Part shown: piece by piece, positions 1 through 11,400 of the stretch | Numbering within the stretch: position 1 is the stretch's first letter | How the letters are laid out: every line of letters starts with the position of its first letter | NCBI RefSeq assembly: GCF_932526225.1 | Contig: NC_064040.1 | Span: 15,606,494-15,670,493 of the forward strand | Direction of reading: 5' to 3' | DNA: 64,000 bases | Source: Nematostella vectensis | Lineage: Eukaryota; Cnidaria; Anthozoa; Actiniaria; Edwardsiidae | Notes under the pieces: model-generated | Databases searched by the model: none | Told to the model about the DNA's origin: nothing | The model's input: only the letters and a program-made list of their open reading frames with translations | Program-made: the position numbers and the translations under genes

Positions 1-600
1 ACAACTAACGTGTAAACGAGGTATGTGTAACGACACAACTACACGTGTAAACGAAGTATGTGTAACAACACAACTACACGTGTAAACAAGGTATGTGTAA
101 CAACACAACTACACCTGTAAACGAGGTATGTGTAACGACACAACTACACGTGAAGACGAGGTATGTGTAACGACACAACTACACGTGTAAACGAGGTATG
201 TGTAAAAACACAACTACACGTATATACGAGGTATGTGTAACAACACAACTACACGTGTAAACGAGGTATGTGTAACAACACAACTACCCGTGTAAACGAG
301 GTATGTGTAACGACACAACTACACGTGAAGACGAGGTATGTGTAACGACACAACTACACGTGAAGACGAGGTATGTGTAACGACACAAATACACGTGTAA
401 ACGAGGTATGTGTAACAACACAAATACACGTGTAAACGAGGTAATTATGACAACACATGTACACGTTTAAACGAAGTATATATTAAACACAACTGCACAT
501 GTAAATGAGGTATTTGTAGACAGCACAAATATACGTGTAAACAAGATATTCGTAACAACAGTTACCGACGCGCAAACGAGGTATATCAAACAGCTACTTT
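1..600 (+). repeat. 35-bp minisatellite
   Basis: About 17 tandem copies of a 35-bp unit whose core is GTGTAAACGAGGTATGTGTA. Copies are regular up to about 430 and then decay toward 600. The array is cut by the window's left edge. It lies just upstream of the EGF exons and so is probably in an intron of that gene. Each unit carries CGAG|GTATGT, a good 5' splice-site match on the sense strand. Confidence 0.95.
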
Positions 601-712
601 ACACATGAAAGCGAGTGTTACCCAACTAATCGTGCATCCTGCTTTTAAATTAATAGGTAAGCTCTGCACATTGTCCAAGAGGAAACATGAAAATGTTATT
701 CTTATTCGTCAG

Positions 713-838
713 ACTATAACGAGTGTTCCGAAGGGACGGACGAGTGCGACCACACCCTTGCCACGTGTGTCAACACGCCCGGGTCGTACACATGCGCGTG
801 CCCTGCTGGCTACACGGTCAGCGGACACCGCTGCAATG
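713..838 (+). CDS. EGF-like (calcium-binding type) exon 1 of 5 seen
   Basis: Exon of an extracellular multi-EGF protein; the gene's 5' part lies outside the window. The acceptor is TTCGTCAG before 713 and the donor GT is at 839. It is 126 bp, phase 1 at both ends. The translation starts DYNEC and has the six-cysteine EGF spacing, with [11 protein letters not shown] containing the aromatic/Gly segment typical of cbEGF domains. The D-x-N-E opening is the usual calcium-binding signature. Phase-1 symmetrical exons are the norm for shuffled EGF modules. Very likely real; boundaries are by eye. Confidence 0.85.
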
Positions 839-1151
839 GTAAAATGTTATGTTATTAAACTTCAGGACTTTGTTTCTTGTGTTTTTATCTACATCTTTTT
901 CATAATGATGAGAATACGCTAATACGGCAGGCACGTATCCAGGATTTGCTTGGGGAAGGAGGGGGGGGGGGGGGGGGAGGAGTGATGCGCAGTGTTCGTA
1001 GTATGGGCAGTATCGTATGAAATAGTATAATATTTGACGATCCTTTAATAAGAAATTACCAACTTTTTGGCGCGGTGGGAGGGGGGGGGGGGGGTTGATC
1101 CGATTCATTTAAACGCCTCACCATATAAAATCAATTATCATTTTGTTCTAG

Positions 1152-1271
1152 ATGTGAACGAGTGTGGAGTCTCAGACCGATGTCACGTGAACGCCACGTG
1201 TGCGAATACGGTTGGTTCATACACATGTACGTGCTATCCGGGATTCTCTGGAAATGGGTTCAACTGCACGG
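1152..1271 (+). CDS. EGF-like (calcium-binding type) exon 2
   Basis: 120-bp phase 1-1 exon between acceptor TTTTGTTCTAG and donor GGTGAG. It encodes one EGF module beginning DVNEC, with six cysteines and ANTVGSYTCTC in the middle. A G-run of about 14 lies in the intron just upstream (1080-1094). Same gene as the exon ending at 838. Confidence 0.9.
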
Positions 1272-1400
1272 GTGAGAGCAAAATGAAGTAATTTCTGAGT
1301 AATATATTCTATTAATCAGGATGGTATAACCTTTTAATTTTAAGATAAAGTTTTTAAAGAGTCATAAAGAATTCTCTAACGACTTTTAATTATAACGCAG

Positions 1401-1523
1401 ATATTGATGAATGCACCATGGGAACGCATAGTTGCCATGCCAACGCTCAGTGCCGTAACACCATCGGCTCGTACACATGTCGCTGTAACAATGGTCACGT
1501 GGGAAATGGACAGAGTTGTACAG
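1401..1523 (+). CDS. EGF-like (calcium-binding type) exon 3
   Basis: 123-bp phase 1-1 exon after acceptor ATAACGCAG, donor GT at 1524. It encodes DIDEC...CHANAQCRNTIGSYTCRC, a complete cbEGF module with six cysteines. The Asn in CRNT sits where cbEGF domains often carry beta-hydroxylated Asn/Asp; modification is not claimed. Confidence 0.9.
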
Positions 1524-1710
1524 GTTTGGCTAAAGTGCTATGTGCTACAAAGCATTTTATCTTATCCTTTGTTAAATACTCATGTAATATTAATACATAA
1601 TCTAGTGAAATACATAGTGACAGGTATATGGTCAGAATAAAATTTAAGCTAAAAAGAGGCATTTTGTTAAAGATTATAAAAGGTGACGTTTCCCGCGCTT
1701 TTCTCTTCAG

Positions 1711-1836
1711 ATATTGACGAGTGCGGGGCTGGCTCACACGGTTGTCATGCCAACGCTCGTTGCATCAACACACCCGGCTCTTTTATCTGCAGATGTAGGA
1801 GTGGCTATCATGGTGACGGGAAAAAGTGCATATACG
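1711..1836 (+). CDS. EGF-like (calcium-binding type) exon 4
   Basis: 126-bp phase 1-1 exon after acceptor TTTTCTCTTCAG, donor GTTAGC at 1837. It encodes [21 protein letters not shown] followed by PGSFICRC, a full cbEGF module. It ends TGC ATA TAC G|, which leaves the frame needed to enter the terminal exon at 2318. Confidence 0.9.
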
Positions 1837-1914
1837 GTTAGCATTTAAGATACTCCAAAAATATTAGACTGTGGATATCTATACTATTTGTGTCCAACAT
1901 GAACCATTGTCGGA

Positions 1915-2226
1915 AAAATACACAGAACTCACATATTAAATGCTAAAAAAATATCCCCCAAACAACAGCGCCCCGGGCTTTTGGACCATTACGGTAATAG
2001 ATGAATACAAAACAAAGCCTTTTTCCAACATGAATGATGAATGTAATTTTTTGTGCTTTTATGATGGTCAAAAATACACAGAACTCACATATTAAATGCT
2101 AAAAAAATATCCCCCAAACAACAGCGCCCCGGGCTTTTGGACCATTACGGTAATAGATGAATACAAAACAAAGCCTTTTTCCAACATGAATGATGAATGT
2201 AATTTTTTGTGCTTTTATGATGGTCA
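1915..2226 (+). repeat. 156-bp tandem duplication in intron
   Basis: Two near-identical copies of a 156-bp segment (the same ACACAGAACTCACATATTAA string recurs 156 bp later) inside the intron between the last EGF exon and the terminal exon. It looks like a young local duplication. No coding content seen. Confidence 0.85.
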
Positions 2227-2317
2227 CAAATGCATTCCGCAATAGCGTGTCACGTTCATCCTGCAGGGCAAAAGCTGCTATGCCCTCCGATTGATTGAAT
2301 GTCTTTCTGTTTTTCAG

Positions 2318-2925
2318 CGTCTTCTTCGTGCAGCGCCATAAAAAGCACCTCTCCCCAGTCCTCCAGCGGCACGTACAGTATCGACCCTGACGGTCCTGGA
2401 GGAGAGTCAGCGTTCAACGTGTACTGCGACATGACTGATAAGGGAGGGGTTGGGGTTACGGTAATTAGTCATAACAGCGAGTCCCGTACCTATGTCCATG
2501 ATGGAGTCCCCGCGTTTCCCGGATCATACTCACGTCCCGTTACTTACTATAATGCAAACTGGAATCAACTGAAGAAGCTCACAGATGTCTCCACCAATTG
2601 CGAGCAGTACATACAGTGGGAGTGCTACGACACGACGTTCATTAGAGATGGCTACGCATGGTGGATGTCACGTGACAATGCCAAGATGACGTACTGGGGA
2701 GGTGCGACTCCCGGGAGTAACAAGTGTGCATGCGGGATGACGTCATCGTGTGCTAACCCGTCTAATGGATGCAACTGTGACAGTAATGACCAGACATGGC
2801 GCAGTGACGGAGGCCTGCTGACGGACAAGGCGTCTCTCCCTGTACGCGAGATGAGGTTCGGGGATTTTGACAGCTCATATGAGGCCGGGTATCATACTCT
2901 GGGGAAATTAAAGTGCTATGGTTGA
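2318..2925 (+). CDS. CNTNAP-type fibrinogen-like terminal exon
   Basis: Last exon of the EGF gene. The acceptor is GTTTTTCAG and the entry phase (1) matches the exon ending at 1836. The roughly 200-residue product has GTYSIDPDG and FNVYCDMTDKGGVGVTVISH near its start. Further on it has NCEQYIQWECY, AWWMSRDNAKMTYWGGA, a Cys-rich stretch around KCACGMTSSC, and ends FGDFDSS...GYHTLGKLKCYG with the stop at 2923-2925. This order matches the fibrinogen-like (FReD-related) module of contactin-associated proteins and similar cnidarian extracellular proteins. No transmembrane segment follows, so this isoform ends as a secreted or shed protein. True orthology to CNTNAP is not claimed because only the C-terminal part is visible. 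Confidence 0.88.
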
Positions 2926-3088
2926 CTCGGCTGACCTCCGGGACAAGGTGCTCCTTGCAACTTTTGCTAATATCGCCAAGAACAATCTTTTTCACCTGAT
3001 GCTGATTTGTTTATGGCATAAAGATTATCATAGATAATGATTTTTGTCTGTTACTTTTTGTAGTTCAACAATTAGGATTAAACAAGAG

Positions 3089-3121
3089 AATAAACAAATT
3101 CATAACTCGATAAATAATAAA
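3089..3121 (+). promoter_or_regulatory. candidate polyadenylation signals of the EGF gene
   Basis: AATAAA at 3089-3094 and again at 3116-3121, about 165-195 bases after the stop codon at 2925, in AT-rich DNA. Position fits a 3' UTR end; use is not shown. Confidence 0.5.
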
Positions 3122-3199
3122 ATGGATAAATAAATGAATTTATTGATGCTACCTAAGACATGGTTGTATTGCTCAGACGCATTAAATAAACCGTGGACC

Positions 3200-4798
3200 C
3201 CCCCCGCCCCGCCCATGTTCTAGACATGGCCGTCGATACTATGGAGGCTCTGTCCTCCATGCTATTACCAGCGATTATTGTTGGAATCAGTGACAGTTAA
3301 GGTATAGGATGTTTAAAAGTACTACCTGAAAGTGGAGCCAGAATTAAACATGTTCAGGCCCGTACCCACACAACGGCCAAAGGTCCACTTTCGGTTCTCG
3401 TACTATTATTTCCTAGACAAAACTATAAAGCATTAGTTAGATCACTCTGGTATGTAGCCAAATCAAACAATATACGTCTGGTGGGGATACTGCAAAGGCA
3501 TGGTCAGAATTTTAATTAGAGAACTCCCCCCCCCGGAAATGTTAGGCCCACTTTTTCGGATTTCGCACCCCTCCCCCCCATATCAAACCCCCCATATTCC
3601 CCACATACAGTGCCCTTCGTATGTATTGCCTTATATGGGCATTTATGCCCATATTTAGAAGAACTAAAGTTTTCTCGCTCCATAATCTCTAGAAAACATG
3701 GTGAAAAATGCTGATTCCTGTCAATTTGAGACTTGCAGCAATTTTTTTGATTTACCCCCTAAAAGATACCGTGGGTTGTGTGATTTTTTGGCTTGTTAGT
3801 GACATAAAAACACCAATTGACACGTTTCAGCGCTCTTGCATGAGTTACAAGTTGGATGAGCGATGGCTATTATAGCACCCTTAAAGATATCGAGGTAAAA
3901 AAATCTGGGCATTCTCATTTTCACCCCTAAAAGATACCCAAGATACGACGATGATCCCCTCCCCGTCTAATGGATATAGTTAGTATCCTCTCCCCCCCAG
4001 GGGGGCAGAAAAGTCCAAATGTTAACTACCCATGCACTAATTGACAGAATTAATTGCAGTCCAACGCGCTACCCCTACACCACCCCCCCACCCATCATGC
4101 CCATACACACACTTATAAAAAAAATTCCCCTGCCTCTTCCACCCCACACCCCTGAAATGTCGTTATCATCTATACATTTTTTTTTACAAGCTTCGATCTA
4201 TTAATCGTATCGTATATCATTTTTTGTTCAATGTAATGAGGCTTAGAATTTTTTAATTTGAGATCCACCAAACAGTTTTGGTCAGTTTGCCCCCTCTAGA
4301 TGGCTGCACCATATTGCATGGGAGTTTAAGATGAGGTCGACCAAGTAGTTGTTAGGTCAACTTTTTCATTTTAGTTTCTAAGAATAGACAGTTTAGATAT
4401 TAGCAAAGAGAAATTAGCAGCTTTTATAGCTACACTCAATATGAATTAATTGAACCTAGAGTTGCTAAAAGCCAAGAAAATTGACAATGTATTATTTATC
4501 CAAATAAGGACCTATTACTAAGCTCTTTTTCAAGAGAATAAAAAAAGAGAGGATAGACAGAATATTATAAGGTTGATAGTTTTAGTATAATGAAATTGTT
4601 AAATAAATAGAAAAAGAGTTGAAATAAAAAAAAAACCGAAGAGTATTTACAAGTTGCGCATGCTTTGGCTGTGTTATCAAGTACTATTTTGGATTTATAA
4701 AACTCATAAAATAGAAAACAACATTACAGCGAAACCTGAATTTTACGATACTAGATTTTTATTACGATAACCTCGTCAGTAGTAACATAACCTTAGGA
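3200..4798. other. intergenic, no gene seen
   Basis: No credible coding exon seen. It contains C-tracts at about 3525-3600, 3955-4000 and 4080, and a repeated 15-mer CCCCTAAAAGATACC at 3756-3770 and 3924-3938. The remainder is AT-rich. It is probably decayed repeat DNA, but I recognise no element. Confidence 0.5.
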
Positions 4799-5072
4799 TA
4801 AGCTGAAAAATTATGCAGATTTTCAAAATAAGCCGATCAGGAATGTGTGGAATGTGACAACCTGTCAAAAAAAACTGTCAAAAGGAACAATGACACAGAT
4901 AAGCTGAAAAATTATGCAGATTTTCAAAATAAGCCGATCAGGAATGTGTGAAATGTGACAACCTGTCAAAAAAAACTGTCAAAAGGAACAATGACACAGA
5001 TAAGCTGAAAAATTATGCAGATGTTCAAAATAAGCCGATCAGGAATGTACCTACCTGTCAACAGACCTGTCA
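4799..5072 (+). repeat. 101-bp tandem repeat, 2.7 copies
   Basis: The string AAGCTGAAAAATTATGCAGA starts at 4800, 4901 and 5002, giving a 101-bp period. Copies are nearly identical, and the third diverges after about 5048. It lies just before the ORF at 5144. Confidence 0.9.
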
Positions 5073-5143
5073 AAAAGGAGGTAATCTTGGACCAGTGTGT
5101 TGCGCCGGCACAGTAGGTCCTTCATTCGTTTTTTTGGTTTTAC

Positions 5144-5590
5144 ATGATGGCGACTAGCGGTGATGTCTCGGGGTACGAACGGGATGGGGATCTGGAGCGT
5201 ATCTACAATCTGGCGGACGGTGTGAGGGTTTGGACTGAGGTCCTATAGGATCCGAAGCGTTTTTTAGTGCTGGCACTGGACTCAGACATTGAGATTCGCC
5301 ACGTAATGTTTCAAGAGAGTCGAGAGGCGCTACTCGTGGAGTATGTGGACCATCGTTACGGTGGGGAAAACGCGCATTCGCCGAATCAAGTGGGAGAGCG
5401 TGGGTACCCGTGCTTGACGGGTATGGAGAGTGACGAGGAGGGCAAGGGGACGCCTTTGCTTTCTGAGGCGATGAAGGAGGAGGACGATGGAGTGTTTCTT
5501 GAAAAGCTTCATGAGAACTTACCTCCATTGAAGGAGGTGGTGGTGGCGTTTTTGAAAGGGGTTGTTCGTGGGGTGTCAGGGGTGGATTAA
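5144..5590 (+). pseudogene. unrecognised ORF with one in-frame TAG
   Basis: Reading from ATG ATG at 5144, one frame runs to a stop at 5588-5590 with a single interruption, TAG at 5246-5248. The halves encode about 34 and 113 residues. The second is acidic and starts DPKRFLVLALDSDIEIRHV. The GC content is higher than the flanks, as expected for coding DNA. I recognise no domain. It lies immediately before the DUF229 exon in a different frame, so it could be that gene's damaged 5' exon, a separate gene, or a retroelement relic. Whether it is expressed cannot be told. Confidence 0.35.
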
Positions 5591-5971
5591 AAGCGGTGGA
5601 ATCCCAAACTGACCTTCATGCCCATGTCTCGCCAAAACCTGAAGTACTCTCCCGACCAAAAAAAGACGCTGGTATCCCACTAAATATTATAATCCTCGGC
5701 ATGGACGGAAACTCAAACGCAAACGTTCAGCGACTTCTTCCGGACACATACAAATTCCTGCAGGACGAGCTCAAGGCTTCTATATGTAAAGGGTTTTCCC
5801 TGCTTGGAGAGGCGACAACGCCTCAACTTACTGGACTTTTAACCGGGAAAACTGTGGAGGAAAACTGCGCGAAGCATGAGGCGAGGAAGGGCGTTACATT
5901 TGATGGGACTGTGGATCCTTGGCCATTTGTATTTAAGGATTTGAAGCAGCATGGTTACGTCACAATGTTCA
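5515..5971 (+). CDS. DUF229 (sulfatase-fold) protein, exon A
   Basis: The frame is open from 5515; the DUF229-like match begins about 5600 with SPKPEV and continues LNIIILGMDGNSNANVQRLLP, TYKFL, TPQLTGLLTG, and PFVFKDLKQHGYVTMFIG. These are the hallmark N-terminal segments of DUF229 proteins, a metazoan group related to the alkaline phosphatase/sulfatase fold. The exon ends ATT G|GTAAGT, a strong donor. No ATG precedes the domain in this frame, so the true start lies in an upstream exon or has been lost. In the canonical family the D-S pair of 'GxDSxSR' is conserved; here it reads GMDGNSN, so the second active-site-like residue differs. Confidence 0.75.
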
Positions 5972-6161
5972 TTGGTAAGTAACGGTTTGTATGCAAACGC
6001 GCTAATGCGAACCAGAAACGTTAGAATGGACTTCCCATGGATTCTAGGGTATAAACCGGATATGCTGAGGAGATGTTTGTCAATGCCGATGGCTATTCTC
6101 TTAAGAAGGGGGAGTGGGGCTGGAGATTGCGCGCCTCTCTTCGCCCTCCCTATCTTGTAGC

Positions 6162-6840
6162 GTGTAGCATGCGTAACCTTATTTGGTGTATGATGTATGA
6201 CGTCGTGTAGCATGCGTAACCTTATTAGGTGTATAATGTATGACGTCGTTTAACATGCGTAACCTTATTTTGTGTATGATGTATGACGTCGTGTAACATG
6301 CGTAACCTTATTTTGTGTATGATGTATGACGACGTGTAGCATGCGTAACCTCATTTGGTGTACGATGTATGACGTCGTGTAGCATGCGTAATCTCATTTG
6401 GTGTATGATGTATGAAGTCGTATAGCATACGTAACCTTATTTGGTGTATGATGTATGACGACGTGTAGCATGCGTAATCTTATTTGGTGTATGATGTATA
6501 ACGTATGACGTCGTGTAGCATGCGTAACCTTATTTGGTATACGATGTATGACGCCGTGCAGCATGCGTAGCCTTATTTTGTGTACGATGAATGACGTCGT
6601 GTAGCATGTGTAACCTTATTTGGTGTACGATGAATGACGTCGTGTAGCATGCGTCACCTTATTTGGTGTATGATGTTAGCCTGATGTTACTCTTTATGAC
6701 CGGATACCGGATGCACGCAGGCTAGTATGATGTATGATGTCGTGTATCGTGTAACCTTACTTGGTGTATGGATAAATGACATGTTGTTTCCTTATTTGGT
6801 GTGCGATGTACGACGTATAGTGGCGTATAATTTTATACTC
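6162..6840 (+). repeat. 43-bp minisatellite in DUF229 intron
   Basis: About 12 regular copies of a 43-bp unit with core AGCATGCGTAACCTTATTTG run to about 6666, then degenerate copies follow to about 6840. It lies within the intron between the two DUF229 exons. Confidence 0.9.
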
Positions 6841-7075
6841 AAGCGCGCAGACAACAGAACCAACCTAGGCTACATCAAAGGCCCCAGTCACTTATAGATT
6901 TAGAGTTTTCATTTTGTAATTCATGGTAAATTCGGCGTAATATTTCCTTGCACACAACATGGTGTATTTGATATGGGACTATGCGTGTCATTACGTCACT
7001 GCGTCCATTGCGTATGTTTTACTTCACTGACATTTTCTTGTTGTGATAAGTGACACCACATTCCAACTATTACAG

Positions 7076-8160
7076 GGGCGTTCAACCTTCGCCTGAACGG
7101 CTTCACGAATCAGCCAACCGACCACTACGGGCATTACTTCTGGTGGGCGGCGCCCATGGACGCGGAACTCGGCGTCCACTCGAACTGCATTAATGCGCAG
7201 GCGCAGCACGTGATTCAGCTCAAGTACCTTCGCAGCCTTATCACGGCATACCCAAACACGCCCAAATTTTGATTCACATTCTTGGGAAGCCTTTGTCATC
7301 AGCATCTTAATATGGTCAGCAGTGGTGCACGGGATATTCACCAGTTTTTGAAGTCTTTGCATTCGGATGGATTATTAAACGATACTCTGCTAATTGTGAT
7401 GGGGGACCACGGGGCGAGGTTTGATTCGATTCGCGCCACGCTGCAAGGGAAGCAAGAAGAGCGCCTGCCATTCTTATCCATGGCGTTTCCTGATTGGTTC
7501 CGCGTAAAGTATCCAAAGTTCAGCTCAAATTTGGCGGAGAACACTCAACGGATTATTTCGCCTCTCGATGTACATGCCACATTCATGCATATACTCAAGT
7601 ATCCACACAATCCATCGAAATCCGATCTTACGAGAGGTACAAGCCTTTTCGAGCACATCCCTGAAAGCCGTGAATGCATTCACGCCGGGATCCCTGATCA
7701 TTTTTGTCCGTGCGTGATCTGGAAACCAGTTCCTACTGCGCATCCTCATGTTCAACTTGGCGCGCATCTGACCCTGCACCAAATTAACAAACTGCTGACC
7801 CAAAGAAACGAGGTCAAGTCACTCTGTCACGGACTTGAACTTGACCAGATTTTAAATGCTGTGCAGGAATTGCCGAATAAGAAAATGGTACTATTTAATG
7901 GAATTAAGGACGGCGCTGGTTTGGGGGCTGGTACTCCAATGTTTATAGACGATTCAGAGGAGCAACAATCTAAGTGTAACTATCAGATTCAGCTCCGTGT
8001 TCGGCCTAGTATGGCCCTTTTTGAGTCGAGTGTCCGGTTAGAGAATAGACGCCTGACTCTAGACTCGGACATCAGCAGAGTGAATAGATACGGAACGCAG
8101 TCGGATTGTGTCAAACAATCGCATCCGTTTTTACGAAAATTCTGCTTATGCAGGCATTGA
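7076..8160 (+). pseudogene. DUF229 (sulfatase-fold) exon B with in-frame TGA
   Basis: The acceptor ACTATTACAG precedes 7076 and the phase matches exon A. The translation carries the family's central and C-terminal segments: GFTNQPTDHYGHYFW, CINAQAQHVI, FLKSLHSDGLLNDTLLIVMG, DHGARFDSIR, EERLPFLSMAFPDWFR and PLDVHATFMHIL. It ends at TGA 8158-8160. TGA at 7270-7272 interrupts it right after PNTPKF, inside a conserved stretch. Translation after it stays open and family-like for about 295 codons. Either this allele is a recently killed gene, or the base is an error, or the stop is read through. CGA to TGA by CpG decay would be the simplest route. Marked as pseudogene, with real doubt. Confidence 0.7.
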
Positions 8161-8429
8161 TAGTATGTTTTAGGGCTATATAGAATTAAAAGAATGTATT
8201 AAGACTTTTAGAAAAATAATATTTTTATAAAAAAAAACTAGAATTTTCAAACAGGAATTGAATATTTATGGAAATCTCAAAACCCAAATTTAATATCCCA
8301 TGTTATTTGTGGGATTCCGTTATCTAAATTTGCTTCCAAATTAAAAATCCATTTTTTTCTACCGCTCCAGACTGAATAAGAAAAAATGGGGCACCTTTTA
8401 AAGCAACCGAAATGATCCCTAAAAGCCTT
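8161..8429. other. AT-rich flank after DUF229 gene
   Basis: AT-rich sequence without coding potential; ATTAAA at about 8185 is a weak polyadenylation candidate. The first degenerate units of the 40-bp satellite appear from about 8430. Confidence 0.5.
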
Positions 8430-11400
8430 TAACTGATCCCAGGTCTAAGACCATTCCCTCGTCACTATGGAGACAAATGATGGGTCTAAGACCATTTTCT
8501 CTTCACACTTCAGAGAGATTATAGGTCTGATACCATACCCTTGTCACTATAGAGAAAAGTTATAGGTCTACGACCATTCCCTCGTCACTATACAAACAGG
8601 TTATACGTCTGAGACCATTCCCTCGTCACTATACAAACAAGTTATAGGTCTAAGACCATTCCCTCATCACTATGGAGACAAACTCCTCCTCACTGCAGGT
8701 AAATCATAGGTCTAAGACCATTACCTCGTCGCTACAAGCAAATAATAGATCTAAGACCATTCCCTCTTCACTGCAGGCAAATTGTAGGTCTAAGATAATC
8801 CACTCTCGACACCACCGGCAAATTTGTGGCCATGACCACACCCTCGTCACCGAAGATCTAAGACTATTTCCTTTACACCACAGGGAGATTATATGTCAAG
8901 ACAATTTCCTCGTCACACTACAGGGAGATTATAGGTCAAGACCATTCCCTCGTTACTCTACAGGGAGATTATAGGTCAAGACCATTTCCTCGTCACTCTA
9001 CAGGGAGATTATAGGTCAAGACCATTTCCTCGTCACTCTACCGAGAGATTAAAGGTCAAGACCATTTCCTCGTCACTCTACAGGGAGATTATATGTCAAG
9101 ACCATTTCCTCGTCACTCTACAGGGAGATTATATGTCAAGACCATTTCCTCGTCACTCTACAGGGAGATTATATGTCAAGACCATTTCCTCGTCACTCTA
9201 CAGGGAGATTATAGGTCAAGACCATTTCCTTGTCACACTACAGGGAGATTATAGGTCAAGACCATTTCCTCGTTACTCTACAGGGAGATTATATGTCAAG
9301 CCCATTTCCTCGTCACTCTACAGGGAGATTATAGGTCAAGACCATTTCCTTGTCACACTACAGGGAGATTATAGGTCAAGACCATTTCCTCGTCACTCTA
9401 CAGAGAGATTATAGGTCAAGACCATTTCCGCGTCACTCTACAGGGAGATTATAGGTCAAGACCATTTCCTCGTCACTCTACCGAGAGATTATAGGTCAAG
9501 ACCATTTCCTTGTCACCTTACAGGGAGATTATATGTCAAGACCATTTCCTCGTCACTCTACAGGGAGATTATAGGTCAAGACCATTTCCTTGTCACTCTA
9601 CAGGGAGATTATAGGTCAAGACCATTTCCTCGTCACTCTACAGAGAGATTATAGGTCAAGACCATTCCCTCGTCACTCTACAGGGAGATTATAGGTCAAG
9701 ACCATTTCCTTGTCACCTTACAGGGAGATTATATGTCAAAACCATTTCCTCGTCACTCTACATGGAGATTATAGGTCAAGACCATTTCCTCGTCACTCTA
9801 CAGGGAGATTATAGGTCAAGACCATTTCCTCGTCACTCTACAGGGAGATTATAGGTCAAGACCATTCCCTCGTCACTCTACAGGGAGATTATAGGTCAAG
9901 ACCATTTCCTTGTCACTCTACAGGGAGATTATAGGTCAAGAAAATTTCCTCGTCACTCTACAGGGAGATTATATGTCAAGACCATTCCCTCGTTACTCTA
10001 CAGGGAGATTATAGGTCAAGACCATTTCCTCGTCACTCTACAGGGAGATTATAGGTCAAGACCATTTCCTCGTCACTCTACAGGGAGATTATAGGTCAAG
10101 ACCATTCCCTCGTCACTCTACAGGGAGATTATAGGTCAAGACCATTTCCTTGTCACCTTACAGGGAGATTATATGTCAAGACCATTTCCTCGTCACTCTA
10201 CATGGAGATTATAGGTCAAGACCATTTCTTCGTCACCCCACAGGGAGATTATATGTCAAGACTTCCTCGTCACACTACAGGGAGAATATAGGCCAAGACC
10301 ATTTCCTCGTAACTCTACAAGGAGATTATAGGTCAAGACCATTTCCTTGTCACACTACAGGGAGATTATAGGTCAAGACCATTTCCTCGTCACTCTACAG
10401 GGGGATTATAGGTCAAGACCATTTCCTCGTCACTCTACAGGGAGATTATAGGTCTAGACCATTTCCTCGTCACTCTACAGGGAGATTATAGGTCAAGACC
10501 ATTTCCTTGTCACTCTACAGGGAGATTATAGGTCAAGACCATTTCCTCGTCACTCTACAGGGAGATTATAGGTCAAGACCATTCCCTCGTCACTCTACCG
10601 AGAGATTATAGGTCAAGACCATTTCCTTGTCACTCTACAGGGAGATTATAGGTCAAGACCATTTCCTTGTCACTCTACATGGAGATTATAGGTCAAGACC
10701 ATTTCCTCGTCACTCTACAGGGAGAATATAGGTCAAGACCATTTCCTTGTCACCTTACAGGGAGATTATATGTCAAGACCATTTCCTCGTCACTCTACAG
10801 GGAGATTATAGGTCAAGACCATTTCCTTGTCACCTTACAGGGAGATTATATGTCAAGACCATTTCCTCGTCACTCTACAGGGAGATTATAGGTCAAGACC
10901 ATTTCCTTGTCACTCTACAAGGAGATTATAGGTCAAAACCATTTCCTCGTCACTCTACAGGGAGATTATAGGTCAAGACCATTCCCTCGTCACTCTACAG
11001 GGAGATTAAATGTCAAGACCATTTCCTCGTCACTCTACAGGGAGATTATAGGTCTAGACCATTTCCTCGTCACTCTACAGGGAGATTATAGGTCAAGACC
11101 ATTCCCTCGTCACTCCACAGGGAGATTATAGGTCAAGACCATTTCTTCGTCACCCCACAGGGAGATTATATGTCAAGACTTCCTCGTCACACTACAGGGA
11201 GAATATAGGCCAAGACCATTTCCTCGTAACTCTACAAGGAGATTATAGGTCAAGACCATTTCCTTGTCACACTACAGGGAGATTATAGGTCAAGACCATT
11301 TCCTCGTCACTCTACAGGGGGATTATAGGTCAAGACCATTTCCTCGTCACTCTACAGGGAGATTATAGGTCAAGACCATTTCCTCGTCACTCTACAGGGA

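Noticed and set aside
1067-1291. 74-codon ORF starting in the intron before EGF exon 2
   Set aside because: Only 1152-1271 is exon; the rest reads through intron and a G-run.
6162-6840. 43-bp array as another donor-derived minisatellite
   Set aside because: The unit has TTTG|GTGTAT, but its match to the real exon end (ATTG|GTAAGT) is too weak to claim descent.
7270-7272. Selenocysteine at the TGA in the DUF229 gene
   Set aside because: No reason from the family to expect Sec and no SECIS element recognised by eye; kept only as a remote option.
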